DNA of 8,212 bases, from positions 1 to 8,212 of the forward strand of contig SKZL01000136.1 in the NCBI GenBank assembly GCA_007127395.1, in the 5' to 3' direction. Under the pieces are notes generated by a model. That model worked only from the letters and a program-made list of their open reading frames with translations. It was not told the DNA's origin and searched no databases. Every line of letters starts with the position of its first letter. Position 1 is the first letter of the stretch. Below, piece after piece: positions 1 through 6,948 of this stretch. The position numbers and the translations under genes were made by a program. The DNA comes from Balneolaceae bacterium (lineage in GTDB: Bacteria; Bacteroidota; Rhodothermia; Balneolales; Balneolaceae).

Positions 1-2781
1 AACCCATTTGCTTATACTATTTCACCCGCCGACACAACCATTGAGCATGGATCATCAATTCCGGTCAATATTCAATTTGATGATGGACCGGTTCCTGAAC
101 TCGTTATGCTGGAGTTCAAAACCGAGCTTGAGGAGTCTTACCGCCAGAGACCACTGTTAGCCGCCGAAAACAACCTCTATCAATCGGATAACCTAAGCCT
201 GAACAGCAACATCTCTTACAGAATTGTAATGGATGAGTTCAGAAGTAATATCTATGAGATCAATGTACAACAACAACCCCGGTTCGATCAGCTAACAGCC
301 ACCATTGAACCTCCTTCTTACACAGGGCTGCCCGAAAGGGAGATTGAGTACCCCTTCTCTCAAATTAATCTGTATCAGGGTTCACTTCTGAAATTCTCAG
401 GTCTACCCAACAAAACGGTACATGAAGCCTACATTTCAAAAACGAAGGCAGAACGGCTCAACATGCACAAAACGGCTAACGATTCAAATCGTTTGACCGC
501 CGAATTCCAGCCTCTTCAAAACGACACATTACGGTTTCATCTGACTGATGAGGACGGTCTACAGAACAGGAACCCATACAGGGTACTCCTCAGCGTAAGA
601 GAGGATCAATATCCGGTGATCGTTATTCAGGAACCCACGGGCACGGTTATGATCAATAATCCGGAAATTTTGGACATTCACTATCAGGCAACAGATGATT
701 TCGGCCTGACCCGTGCTCAGCTCACCTGGCAGCTTCAACGTGCATTTGTTGACCGGCCGGAGCAAGGAAGCCTGCCATTGCCAAATCCGGTTAATGGGCG
801 CAATGAACAGTTCAGCTGGAATCTGAATGAGTTTGACCTGAGGCCCCGTGACCAGCTCACACTTCGAATCCGTGTGTGGGATAATGACCAATTTTCCGGT
901 TACAAAATGAGTGAATCTCAAGCTGTTACCATACAGATACCCTCCCTTGCGGAGTACTTTGATGAACTGGATGATCGCGAAAGAGATGTGCAGGGTGAAC
1001 TGGACCAAATCTCGGATGATTTTTCCCGGTTTGGTGATGAATATCGTGAATTTCTGGAGAGATTGATGCAAAATCCGGATGGTGGTTATGAAGAAGAGCA
1101 GTTCCTGGAAGATCTCCGAGAGAGGCAGCAGATGATCGATGAATCGGTCAGGGATATGAATGAAAAGTTTGAACAGCTTAGTGAAGATCTTCGGCAAAAT
1201 GACCGGATATCTGATGAAACCAGACGCGCTTATCAGGAACTTCAGCAGCTCATGGAGGAGCTGGATGACCCCGGCCTGCGTGAAGCACTTGAAGAGTTAC
1301 AGCGTGCACTCGAAAGTATATCACAACAAGATCTTGAACAGGCACTGGAGAATGTTGAATTTAACGAAAACCTCTATAAAGAGCGGATTGAACGCACTTT
1401 GGAACTTTTCAAGCGATTGAAAATGAACAGTGACCTGGAAAAATTGGCGTCTCAGTATGAAGATCTGGCTGAGCGTATTCTGCAAAATCAGGATGATTCA
1501 CTGGAGCGATTACAGTCCGAATTTCAGACAATTAGTGAGGATCTGGATCAGATCTCTGAACAGCTGAATCAAATCGATGAAAACCCGCCCAGAAGATCAG
1601 AACAGAGATTACAACAGATCAAAGAGGAAGGTTTACAGGAATTGGAAAGTATCTTGGAGAATATGGATCGACTTATGGAAAATACAGCCGGTTCGATCGA
1701 AGAAGGCCGGGAATCACCGGGTGAAGAGATTCAGGATGAACAGAACCGGATCAGCGAACAGATGATGAACGAATCTCAGCGATTCAGGTCATCGATAGAG
1801 CAGATGAGCGGCCAGCAGATCCAGGTTAATATTGTCGCTCTTCAAAGAGCTCTCTATACCCTTCTTGAACTTTCCGATACACAGGAATATCTGACTCGAA
1901 CATCCGCAGATACCAGAACCCGCAGTCCCGGATATGTAGACCTTGCAAGGCAGCAAAAAAATGTGAGTGATCAGTTCAGCGTGGTTGCCGACACCATTTT
2001 CCAGGTATCTGCTGAGCTGCCGGGTGTGCCCAATCAGGTAAATAGAAAAAAAGCAGAAGTTGAAAGATCACTGAACCGATCTCTGGACAGCATGGTGGAA
2101 CGAAATCAACGTGGTTCCGTCATCACTACGCGTGAGTCACTCGGAGGTATCAATGACCTTTCATCCATGATTGCTTCTTTGATCGATCAGATTCAGGATC
2201 AGCAAAACGGAGACGGCGGTGGCGGTATGTCGATGCAGCAGATGATCGAGCAACTCCAGAATATGTCGCAAGACCAGCAGGCGCTGAACGAAGAATTACA
2301 GAATTTTATCAATGACCAGCAGGGTGACCGGCTTACACAGGAGCAATCTGAACGGCTGGATCAGATCGCTAGACAGCAAAATGAAATACGAAGACAACTG
2401 CGAGAACTGCAGCAGAGGGGAGCATTGAACCAGGGTGACCGTGCGCTCAGTGAGTTACAACGAATGATGGAGGATATGGAAGACTCCATCAACGACCTGC
2501 GCGGAGGCATCACCGATCCGATTATGGTACAGCGACAGCAAAATATTCTCTCCAGAATGCTGAATGCAGAGCAGTCACTTCAGCAACGGGGAGAGGATGA
2601 AGAACGTGAAGGAACCGCTGCCGGTGATTTTGACCGTGTACTGCCACCGGATATGACACTTGAGGAGCTGGAACAGGAGATCCGTGCACGTATGCAGGAT
2701 CCAAACTATACCCGATTCTCGGATGAATTTCAGCGACTGATAGAACGCTATTTTGAACGGCTCAGAAGGCTGGAGAGATAG
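1..2781 (+). CDS. DUF4175-like coiled-coil protein, 5' end outside the window
   Basis: The frame is open from the first base, so the gene begins upstream and 926 C-terminal residues are visible; the first internal ATG (106) is not a credible start. Residues about 1-315 look beta-rich and include PPSYTGLP (104-111) and ATDDFGLTRAQL (230-241), which resemble conserved PPAYTG and DD(F/Y)G segments of DUF4175 proteins. From about 318 to the end the chain is almost entirely charged, Gln/Glu/Arg/Leu-rich helix predicted to form coiled coils, broken by a short DGGGG hinge (738-742) followed by a Met/Gln-rich segment. There is no cysteine and only three tryptophans in the visible part. Family members usually carry N-terminal membrane segments; none is visible here, so those would lie upstream. 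I infer an envelope-anchored protein with a large periplasmic coiled-coil region. Biochemical function is unknown; the family match rests on remembered motifs, not a search. Confidence 0.85.
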   Translation, partial: NPFAYTISPADTTIEHGSSIPVNIQFDDGPVPELVMLEFKTELEESYRQRPLLAAENNLYQSDNLSLNSNISYRIVMDEFRSNIYEINVQQQPRFDQLTATIEPPSYTGLPEREIEYPFSQINLYQGSLLKFSGLPNKTVHEAYISKTKAERLNMHKTANDSNRLTAEFQPLQNDTLRFHLTDEDGLQNRNPYRVLLSVREDQYPVIVIQEPTGTVMINNPEILDIHYQATDDFGLTRAQLTWQLQRAFVDRPEQGSLPLPNPVNGRNEQFSWNLNEFDLRPRDQLTLRIRVWDNDQFSGYKMSESQAVTIQIPSLAEYFDELDDRERDVQGELDQISDDFSRFGDEYREFLERLMQNPDGGYEEEQFLEDLRERQQMIDESVRDMNEKFEQLSEDLRQNDRISDETRRAYQELQQLMEELDDPGLREALEELQRALESISQQDLEQALENVEFNENLYKERIERTLELFKRLKMNSDLEKLASQYEDLAERILQNQDDSLERLQSEFQTISEDLDQISEQLNQIDENPPRRSEQRLQQIKEEGLQELESILENMDRLMENTAGSIEEGRESPGEEIQDEQNRISEQMMNESQRFRSSIEQMSGQQIQVNIVALQRALYTLLELSDTQEYLTRTSADTRTRSPGYVDLARQQKNVSDQFSVVADTIFQVSAELPGVPNQVNRKKAEVERSLNRSLDSMVERNQRGSVITTRESLGGINDLSSMIASLIDQIQDQQNGDGGGGMSMQQMIEQLQNMSQDQQALNEELQNFINDQQGDRLTQEQSERLDQIARQQNEIRRQLRELQQRGALNQGDRALSELQRMMEDMEDSINDLRGGITDPIMVQRQQNILSRMLNAEQSLQQRGEDEEREGTAAGDFDRVLPPDMTLEELEQEIRARMQDPNYTRFSDEFQRLIERYFERLRRLER

Positions 2782-2805
2782 GGTTCAGGAGAGCGTTTGA
2801 ACTCA

Positions 2806-2839
2806 GAATGTCGAATGTCGAATAATGATCTTTGAAGTG
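2806..2839 (+). repeat. Degenerate GAATGTC heptamer tract, copy 1
   Basis: Two exact GAATGTC units (2806-2812, 2813-2819) run into GAATAAT and GATCTTT, keeping a 7-base period. The 34 bases match 5681-5714 read on the opposite strand at 30 of 34 positions. The tract starts 24 bases after the stop codon of the coiled-coil gene. It is a dispersed intergenic repeat of unknown role. Confidence 0.75.
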
Positions 2840-2863
2840 GGTTCGGGGGGCATACACCAACAA

Positions 2864-2936
2864 CCTTGCACCCTGCGCCTTGTACCCTGCGCCCTGCGCC
2901 CTGTAACCTGTACCCTGTACCCTGTACCCTGTACCC
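2864..2936. repeat. Heptanucleotide tandem array, consensus CCCTGYR
   Basis: Ten consecutive 7-base units plus three bases. In order they are CCTTGCA, CCCTGCG, CCTTGTA, CCCTGCG, CCCTGCG, CCCTGTA, ACCTGTA, CCCTGTA, CCCTGTA, CCCTGTA, then CCC. The right half is nearly homogeneous CCCTGTA and the left half is mixed, as expected if the array grows or is homogenised at the right end. It lies wholly between genes. Because 7 is not a multiple of 3, all frames read through as a seven-residue periodic peptide, which creates a spurious - strand reading frame. It resembles the heptameric short tandem repeats known from cyanobacteria in period only; role unknown. Confidence 0.95.
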
Positions 2937-3045
2937 AGAGTTTTATTAACAGATATTAATCGCAATTATATCTGGGATTTAATAGGTTATTAAGTATTCA
3001 TTTTTTACGATCAACACAATCCCATTGCTCATTTAACAGCTTTTC
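2937..3045 (+). promoter_or_regulatory. AT-rich leader of the serine hydrolase, probable promoter region
   Basis: The 109 bases before the hydrolase start are markedly AT-rich compared with the flanking genes and the preceding GC-rich array. A perfect dyad, TTAATA-GGT-TATTAA, sits at 2979-2993 and could be an operator or chance in AT-rich DNA. TTAACA near 2947 followed by AT-rich sequence is a poor sigma-70-like match, so I do not assign promoter boxes. No clear Shine-Dalgarno sequence precedes the ATG at 3046. Confidence 0.3.
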
Positions 3046-4593
3046 ATGAAAAAATATAACGTACTTTTATTATCACTTTTTATTCTCTTTCTGATCCGGA
3101 CACCACTCCTCTCACAAAGTGTTGTTCCCGATGATTTTGATGAGTGGATTGAAACCGGAATGGAGATGTGGGAGATACCGGGTATGGCAATAGCTATCGT
3201 GAAAGATGGTGAAATTGCCTACACAAAGGGGTTTGGGATCAAGAAGCTTGGCAGTGATGAGCGGGTTGATGAGCACACTCAGTTCGGAATTGCATCAGTC
3301 AGTAAACATATTACAGCCATGTCGCTTGGACTGCTTGTTGATCAGGGGCTGATCGATTGGAAAGACCCGGTCAGGGATTATCTGCCATGGTTTGAGCTAA
3401 GTGATCCCTGGGCAACATCAAACGTGACCATTCACGACCTTCTGACCCATCAGGTGGGTGTCGGCAGAATGCTTGGAAACCGGCTTCAGTTTATGACCGA
3501 TCGAAGCAGATTCGAGATGCTCCATCGCATGAGGTATCACGACTTTGAGGAACCTTTCAGATCGGAGTATGTCTATAGCAATGTGATGTACACACTGGCC
3601 GGAGAGATCGTAGCAGCTGTATCCGGCAGGGACTGGGATGATTTTATCTCGGCCATGATGTTTGATAAGCTGGGGATGAATCGGACCAACAGTTCCATTT
3701 TAGATCTTGATGAATCTAATGCAGCATGGCCACATCAGTATATCAATGGCGAAGTTGTTCCGATTCCGCGTCGAAACTGGGACAATGCGGCACCTGCCGG
3801 CGGTGTCAACTCCACAGCAGCCGATATGGCCAAATGGATGGTGATGCAGTTAAACGGTGGAGAAGTTGAAGGCACCCGGATCATCTCACAACCCACCTTA
3901 AACGATATACAAACAGCTAAAATATCCCTTCCAAATGCCAATGTAAATGCACCCCTGGTATCATACGGATACGGATATCGTATCACAGATTTTCGCGGTC
4001 AACGAATTTTATCACACGATGGTGCTACGGATGGGATGAACACAAATTACATGATCTTGCCGCAACATGGCTTTGGTGTTATAGTGATGACCAATACTTT
4101 CAACACATTTATGAATGCCGTTTCATATCACCTGATTGATCATATGCTGGGAGCCTCTGATCAAGATTGGAAATCCCTGTTCCATGAAGCTTATACAGTG
4201 CAATTTGAACAGATAAAATCACTTCGTGATGAGTTTGATAAGACCCGGTTAGAGGGAACAGTACCATCTCACTCTTTAAATCAATTTACCGGCCGGTATG
4301 AAAATGATCTCTATGATTCAGTTGTCATATCTCATGAAGATGGGAAACTTATGCTCACACTTTTTCATGATGACCAACTGAAAGCGGAACTGGAACACTG
4401 GCATCACAATACGTTCAGAATTGTCTGGGAGAACAGAGCACTGAGGGAAGAGTTCATGCAGTTTCATTTGGATTATAATGGTAACATAGACAAGCTTGAA
4501 ATCCGGTTTGCACTGCGCCCCATGATGTTGCAGGTTGGGGCCTATCCCAGCGACTACTACCGCGATGTTACCTTTATCAAAAGCATCTACTAA
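3046..4593 (+). CDS. Exported serine hydrolase, beta-lactamase/PBP-like (class C fold)
   Basis: The 515-residue protein begins with a Sec-type signal peptide: MKKYN, a hydrophobic core to about residue 18, and likely cleavage near LLSQS (21-25). No lipobox cysteine is present, so a periplasmic or secreted product is expected. The three active-site motifs of the beta-lactamase/esterase/D-Ala-D-Ala peptidase fold are visible: S84-x-x-K87 (SVSK, nucleophile and general base), Y177-S-N179, and H324-D-G326 in the place of the KTG box, as commonly seen in class C-like esterases and peptidases. APAGGVNSTAADMAKW (249-264) is also typical of this family. Residues from about 400 onward form a separate beta-rich domain comparable to the C-terminal DUF3471-type domains of this group. 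The signal peptide supports the ATG start. Substrate cannot be told from sequence: peptidoglycan or D-amino peptides, esters, or amides are all possible. True class C beta-lactamase activity seems unlikely. The next gene starts 20 bases downstream. Confidence 0.93.
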   Translation: MKKYNVLLLSLFILFLIRTPLLSQSVVPDDFDEWIETGMEMWEIPGMAIAIVKDGEIAYTKGFGIKKLGSDERVDEHTQFGIASVSKHITAMSLGLLVDQGLIDWKDPVRDYLPWFELSDPWATSNVTIHDLLTHQVGVGRMLGNRLQFMTDRSRFEMLHRMRYHDFEEPFRSEYVYSNVMYTLAGEIVAAVSGRDWDDFISAMMFDKLGMNRTNSSILDLDESNAAWPHQYINGEVVPIPRRNWDNAAPAGGVNSTAADMAKWMVMQLNGGEVEGTRIISQPTLNDIQTAKISLPNANVNAPLVSYGYGYRITDFRGQRILSHDGATDGMNTNYMILPQHGFGVIVMTNTFNTFMNAVSYHLIDHMLGASDQDWKSLFHEAYTVQFEQIKSLRDEFDKTRLEGTVPSHSLNQFTGRYENDLYDSVVISHEDGKLMLTLFHDDQLKAELEHWHHNTFRIVWENRALREEFMQFHLDYNGNIDKLEIRFALRPMMLQVGAYPSDYYRDVTFIKSIY

Positions 4594-4613
4594 AACGAAT
4601 CGACGGCGATTTT

Positions 4614-5417
4614 ATGGATAAAGAAATGGAAGATTTGATGGCTGATATTGCTGAGTATCTGCAACAGGAACAGGAAATGTACGGGAGTTTACCATTCCCG
4701 GCTTCTGATCAAAAAGGAGGTGAATCTGAATCTATCAGTAAGAGTTTATCCAAATCGAGTCTCGTTAGTAAGGAGCCAGAAAAAAGTAAATCTACACCAG
4801 CTGGCGAAGGTATACCCGAATTGAAACATACATCCCTTGAAAACCGGTTGGAACAGGTAACGACACTGGAAGAGCTTAAGCGGTTATGTGAAGAATCAGA
4901 TGAACTCAAAACGGACCTAGCGGGCACCAACCTGGTGTTCGGTGTCGGCAATCCGAATGCAGATCTGATGCTTATTGGCGAGGCTCCCGGTGAACAGGAG
5001 GACAGACAGGGTGAGCCGTTTGTGGGTGCGGCGGGACAGCTGCTCAATAAAATTCTCGCTGCCATTCAGTTTAACCGGGAAGATGTCTATATCGCCAACA
5101 TTTTGAAACACCGTCCGCCGGGCAACCGAAACCCCAGCCCGGAAGAGCGTCTGCGCAGCCTGCCCTACCTGCTGAAACAGATCGATCTGATACAACCTAA
5201 ACTGATTTTGTGTCTGGGCAAGGTTTCGGGTACTACATTACTGAATCGGGAGGATTCTTTGAAAAATTTACGGGGGCAGTTCTATCCATTCCGGAAATCT
5301 CTTATCACCGTCACTTATCATCCAGCAGCCCTACTCCGAAACCCGCAATGGAAACGCCCCACCTGGGAAGATGTCCAAAAAGTACGCGCCAAATACAATG
5401 AATTAACCAACTCTTGA
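4614..5417 (+). CDS. Uracil-DNA glycosylase, family 4-like, with altered Fe-S ligand positions
   Basis: The 267-residue protein removes uracil from DNA in base-excision repair if it behaves like its family. The catalytic core is clear: motif 1 GEAPGEQED (122-130) followed by [16 protein letters not shown] (133-148), the [14 protein letters not shown] segment (161-174), and motif 2 HPAALLRNP (236-244). Family 4 enzymes normally bind a 4Fe-4S cluster through a CxxC pair, the Cys of K-C-RPP and a later Cys. Here only C92 of the pair remains; the other positions read S95, H166 and S182, and the only other cysteine is C200. About 85 N-terminal residues precede the core: an acidic helix (1-23) and a Ser/Lys/Glu-rich low-complexity linker (about 30-65), making it longer than the roughly 200-residue classic enzymes. 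The ATG at 4614 follows the hydrolase stop by 20 bases with no strong Shine-Dalgarno sequence. A start nearer the core cannot be excluded, but the N-terminal helix looks genuine. General assignment is firm; cluster status is inferred. Confidence 0.92.
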   Translation: MDKEMEDLMADIAEYLQQEQEMYGSLPFPASDQKGGESESISKSLSKSSLVSKEPEKSKSTPAGEGIPELKHTSLENRLEQVTTLEELKRLCEESDELKTDLAGTNLVFGVGNPNADLMLIGEAPGEQEDRQGEPFVGAAGQLLNKILAAIQFNREDVYIANILKHRPPGNRNPSPEERLRSLPYLLKQIDLIQPKLILCLGKVSGTTLLNREDSLKNLRGQFYPFRKSLITVTYHPAALLRNPQWKRPTWEDVQKVRAKYNELTNS

Positions 5418-5442
5418 AGCCTGTACCCGAAACTGATTAAAC

Positions 5443-5458
5443 CGCAAAGGCGCAAAGG
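5443..5458. repeat. Two exact copies of CGCAAAGG
   Basis: CGCAAAGG occurs twice without spacing (5443-5450, 5451-5458), preceded by TTAAAC. The period is 8, unlike the period-7 tracts in the same spacer. It begins 26 bases after the glycosylase stop codon. I recall similar CGCAAAGR tandem motifs in intergenic DNA of unrelated bacteria, but cannot verify this here. Confidence 0.6.
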
Positions 5459-5560
5459 AGCTAACTCGTACAAAAGATGAGTAAAACCATAAAATGAAAC
5501 AATGGCCTTAGCTAATCATTAATTCATCAGTCTTGCTTATCTGTTGCACGTGAAGCGATA

Positions 5561-5632
5561 TCAGGATCTCATAATTTATGAGTTCATGAATAACAAAGGG
5601 TTTTGCATTACTCAGAAGTTTTGAGATCCTGA
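5561..5632. repeat. Perfect 11-base inverted repeat with a nested dyad
   Basis: TCAGGATCTCA (5561-5571) is exactly complementary to TGAGATCCTGA (5622-5632), separated by 50 bases. The left arm overlaps a second dyad, CTCATAA-T-TTATGAG (5568-5582), so the two pairings are mutually exclusive. The right arm overlaps the hairpin at 5627-5645. It may be an RNA structure between convergent transcripts or the remnant of a palindromic element. Confidence 0.55.
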
Positions 5633-5645
5633 AATAAATTCAGGA
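5627..5645 (+). terminator. Candidate weak transcription terminator hairpin
   Basis: TCCTGAA (5627-5633) pairs with TTCAGGA (5639-5645) around a five-base ATAAA loop. A short TTTT run follows at 5651-5654, after GGACG. The stem is AT-rich and the T run is short and displaced, so this is a poor intrinsic terminator. It is nonetheless the best candidate for ending the + strand operon. Confidence 0.25.
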
Positions 5646-5680
5646 GGACGTTTTGAAGAGATATTAACCAGATCAAAATA

Positions 5681-5714
5681 CACTTCACAGATCACTATTC
5701 ATCATTCGACATTC
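5681..5714 (-). repeat. Degenerate GAATGTC heptamer tract, copy 2 (inverted)
   Basis: Read on the - strand from 5714, the units are GAATGTC, GAATGAT, GAATAGT and GATCTGT, then GAAGTG. Aligned without gaps to 2806-2839 it matches at 30 of 34 positions. It faces the first copy across the hydrolase and glycosylase genes. Confidence 0.75.
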
Positions 5715-5721
5715 AAGCCTG

Positions 5722-5749
5722 CTCCGATTCTTCGGAGAGTTCTGAACTC
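5722..5749. repeat. Two adjoining short dyads
   Basis: CTCCGA-TTCT-TCGGAG (5722-5737) is directly joined to GAGTTC-T-GAACTC (5737-5749), sharing one G. Neither is followed by a T run on either strand, so I do not call a terminator. Each has a perfect 6-base stem. Confidence 0.4.
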
Positions 5750-5752
5750 AAA

Positions 5753-5787
5753 GACCCCCGGTCCACCGTCCGCGGTCCCTGGTCAAA
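5753..5787. repeat. Heptanucleotide tract, GGTCCAC type
   Basis: Five degenerate units in register: GACCCCC, GGTCCAC, CGTCCGC, GGTCCCT, GGTCAAA. The tract ends five bases from the stop codon of the M20 gene (5793-5795), so it lies just downstream of that gene on its own strand. It is the third different period-7 sequence family in this window. Confidence 0.6.
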
Positions 5788-5792
5788 ACTCA

Positions 5793-6932
5793 TCACTCTT
5801 CCGCAGTTTTTAAAAAGATTTCTGCCAGTTGAAAAACCGATTCCAGCTCCACCCACTCCACTTCCTCATGAATCCCCCCTCCTTTGGGGCCCATCACAAC
5901 TGTCTCCATTCCAGCATCACCGAAAATAGCCGAATCTTCCCACCATGTATGCCCGATATACTCCGGTTTGGCATTCATCACCGATTCCACTGAACGGTGA
6001 AGCTGACGAACAACCGGCCTACCCGAATCAATCTCATACGGACTTCTCCAGATCACCGGCTCCAACCGTGCATGAAACGCCGGTATCCGCTGTTTAAGTT
6101 TTTGTATTATTCCTTCCAGATCTCTCTCAATTCCATCTCTGCTTTCTCCCGGAACTGTACGCCTCTCAACATGAATTTCGCAGTGGTTTGAGTAGATAAA
6201 GAGGCTTCGTCCGCCACTCACCAGCGGCACATGCATGGATGCCGGCCCGCACAGCGGATGATGGATTTCCTGCTGAACTTTTTCAGCCAGTGAATACAAC
6301 TCTGCCAACAGCAATCCCATATGCATATTGGCATCCACTCCCAGATGGTGATTGCCGCCATGAGCTGTTTTTCCTGTTACAGTAATCTTCCAGATCCCAA
6401 ACCCGCGATGTGCCGTGCAGATCTTCAGATCGGTTGGCTCTGCAACGATCGCCTCATCGGCCCGCACCTTTTTCACTAACGCTTCAGCGCCGATACTCTC
6501 ATACTCCTCGTCAGCTACAAATGACAAAAACAGATCCCGGTTCAACGTTACATTGTTCTCCTTAAGAGATTTGGCAACTCCCAGCATGGCTGCAATACTC
6601 CCCTTCATATCATATGCCCCTCTGCCATACAGTTTACCATTTCTGATTTCACCGGAAAAAGGATCCGACATGCCTTCAACCCCTACGGTATCCATATGTG
6701 CATTAATCATGAGCGATTTGCCTGTTCCCGACCCCCTGATTCGCCCGGTGACATTCACCCTGCCCTTCTCTATCTCATCCAGTTCAACATCCACACCATG
6801 GTTTTGCATTTCACGATATATAAACCGCCCGATCTCAGCCTCTCCGCCACCCCCCTTTTCGAGCGCCGGATTCACAGAGTTGATCTGAACCAGTTTCTGC
6901 AGTGTATCGATCATGTAATCTTTGTCAATCAT
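5793..6932 (-). CDS. M20-family zinc deacylase/peptidase (ArgE/DapE/ACY1-like)
   Basis: A cytosolic metallohydrolase of 379 residues that cleaves an amide bond of an N-acylated amino acid or small peptide. All signature positions of the two-zinc M20 fold are visible: NAHMDTVG (H79 ligand, D81), GRGAYDMKG (D108 bridging), DEEYES (E142 catalytic, E143 ligand), AEP (E165 ligand) and GGGIHEE (H355 ligand). The inserted dimerisation domain spans about residues 175-290 and contains GKTAH (187-191). The length is normal and nothing is truncated. The first codons read GTG (6935) then ATG (6932); I chose the ATG, one codon shorter, and there is no strong Shine-Dalgarno sequence to decide. It begins 16 bases after the stop of the upstream trans-sulfuration gene, so co-transcription is very likely. 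The exact substrate (acetylornithine, succinyl-diaminopimelate, other N-acyl amino acids or dipeptides) cannot be set. The absence of arginine or lysine synthesis genes nearby argues against a simple ArgE or DapE label. Confidence 0.92.
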   Translation of the reverse strand: MIDKDYMIDTLQKLVQINSVNPALEKGGGGEAEIGRFIYREMQNHGVDVELDEIEKGRVNVTGRIRGSGTGKSLMINAHMDTVGVEGMSDPFSGEIRNGKLYGRGAYDMKGSIAAMLGVAKSLKENNVTLNRDLFLSFVADEEYESIGAEALVKKVRADEAIVAEPTDLKICTAHRGFGIWKITVTGKTAHGGNHHLGVDANMHMGLLLAELYSLAEKVQQEIHHPLCGPASMHVPLVSGGRSLFIYSNHCEIHVERRTVPGESRDGIERDLEGIIQKLKQRIPAFHARLEPVIWRSPYEIDSGRPVVRQLHRSVESVMNAKPEYIGHTWWEDSAIFGDAGMETVVMGPKGGGIHEEVEWVELESVFQLAEIFLKTAEE

Positions 6933-6948
6933 CACTCTACAAGGTCAT

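Larger units (their letters stand above)
5418..5792. other. Convergent intergenic spacer rich in repeats and palindromes, no gene
   Basis: These 375 bases separate two convergent genes. The longest ATG-started frames I can find are only a few codons (for example at 5477 and 5493), so I see no small protein gene. I see no tRNA-like cloverleaf. The contents are an 8-base direct repeat (5443), a nested set of inverted repeats (5561-5645), a GAATGTC-type tract on the - strand (5681-5714), two small dyads (5722-5749) and a GGTCCAC-type heptamer tract (5753-5787). A lone CCTGTACCC at 5420-5428 matches the unit of the array at 2864-2936. Confidence 0.8.

Noticed and set aside
559..1197. A 212-codon - strand frame opposite the coiled-coil gene
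   Set aside because: It is an antisense shadow of a strongly supported + strand coding region. Its translation has no recognisable domain.
2864..2936. Possible CRISPR array
   Set aside because: Units are 7 bases with no unique spacers, and no cas gene is present.
2762..2965. A 67-codon - strand reading frame with a periodic peptide (GTGYRVQ, GTGYRAQ, GAGYKAQ)
   Set aside because: It is produced by the 7-base tandem array, which reads as a seven-residue repeat in every open frame. It also overlaps the end of the coiled-coil gene and has no ribosome site or known domain.
4614..4685. Sliding-clamp binding motif in the glycosylase N-terminal extension
   Set aside because: Residues around [13 protein letters not shown] do not fit either the bacterial clamp motif or a PIP box in spacing.
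2806..5714. Composite transposon bounded by inverted repeats
   Set aside because: There is no transposase or integrase, no target-site duplication that I can see, and the repeats are degenerate heptamers better explained as dispersed intergenic elements. The inverted pair itself is kept as a finding.
5722..5737. Intrinsic terminator for the M20 gene
   Set aside because: The 6-base stem has no T run after it on either strand.
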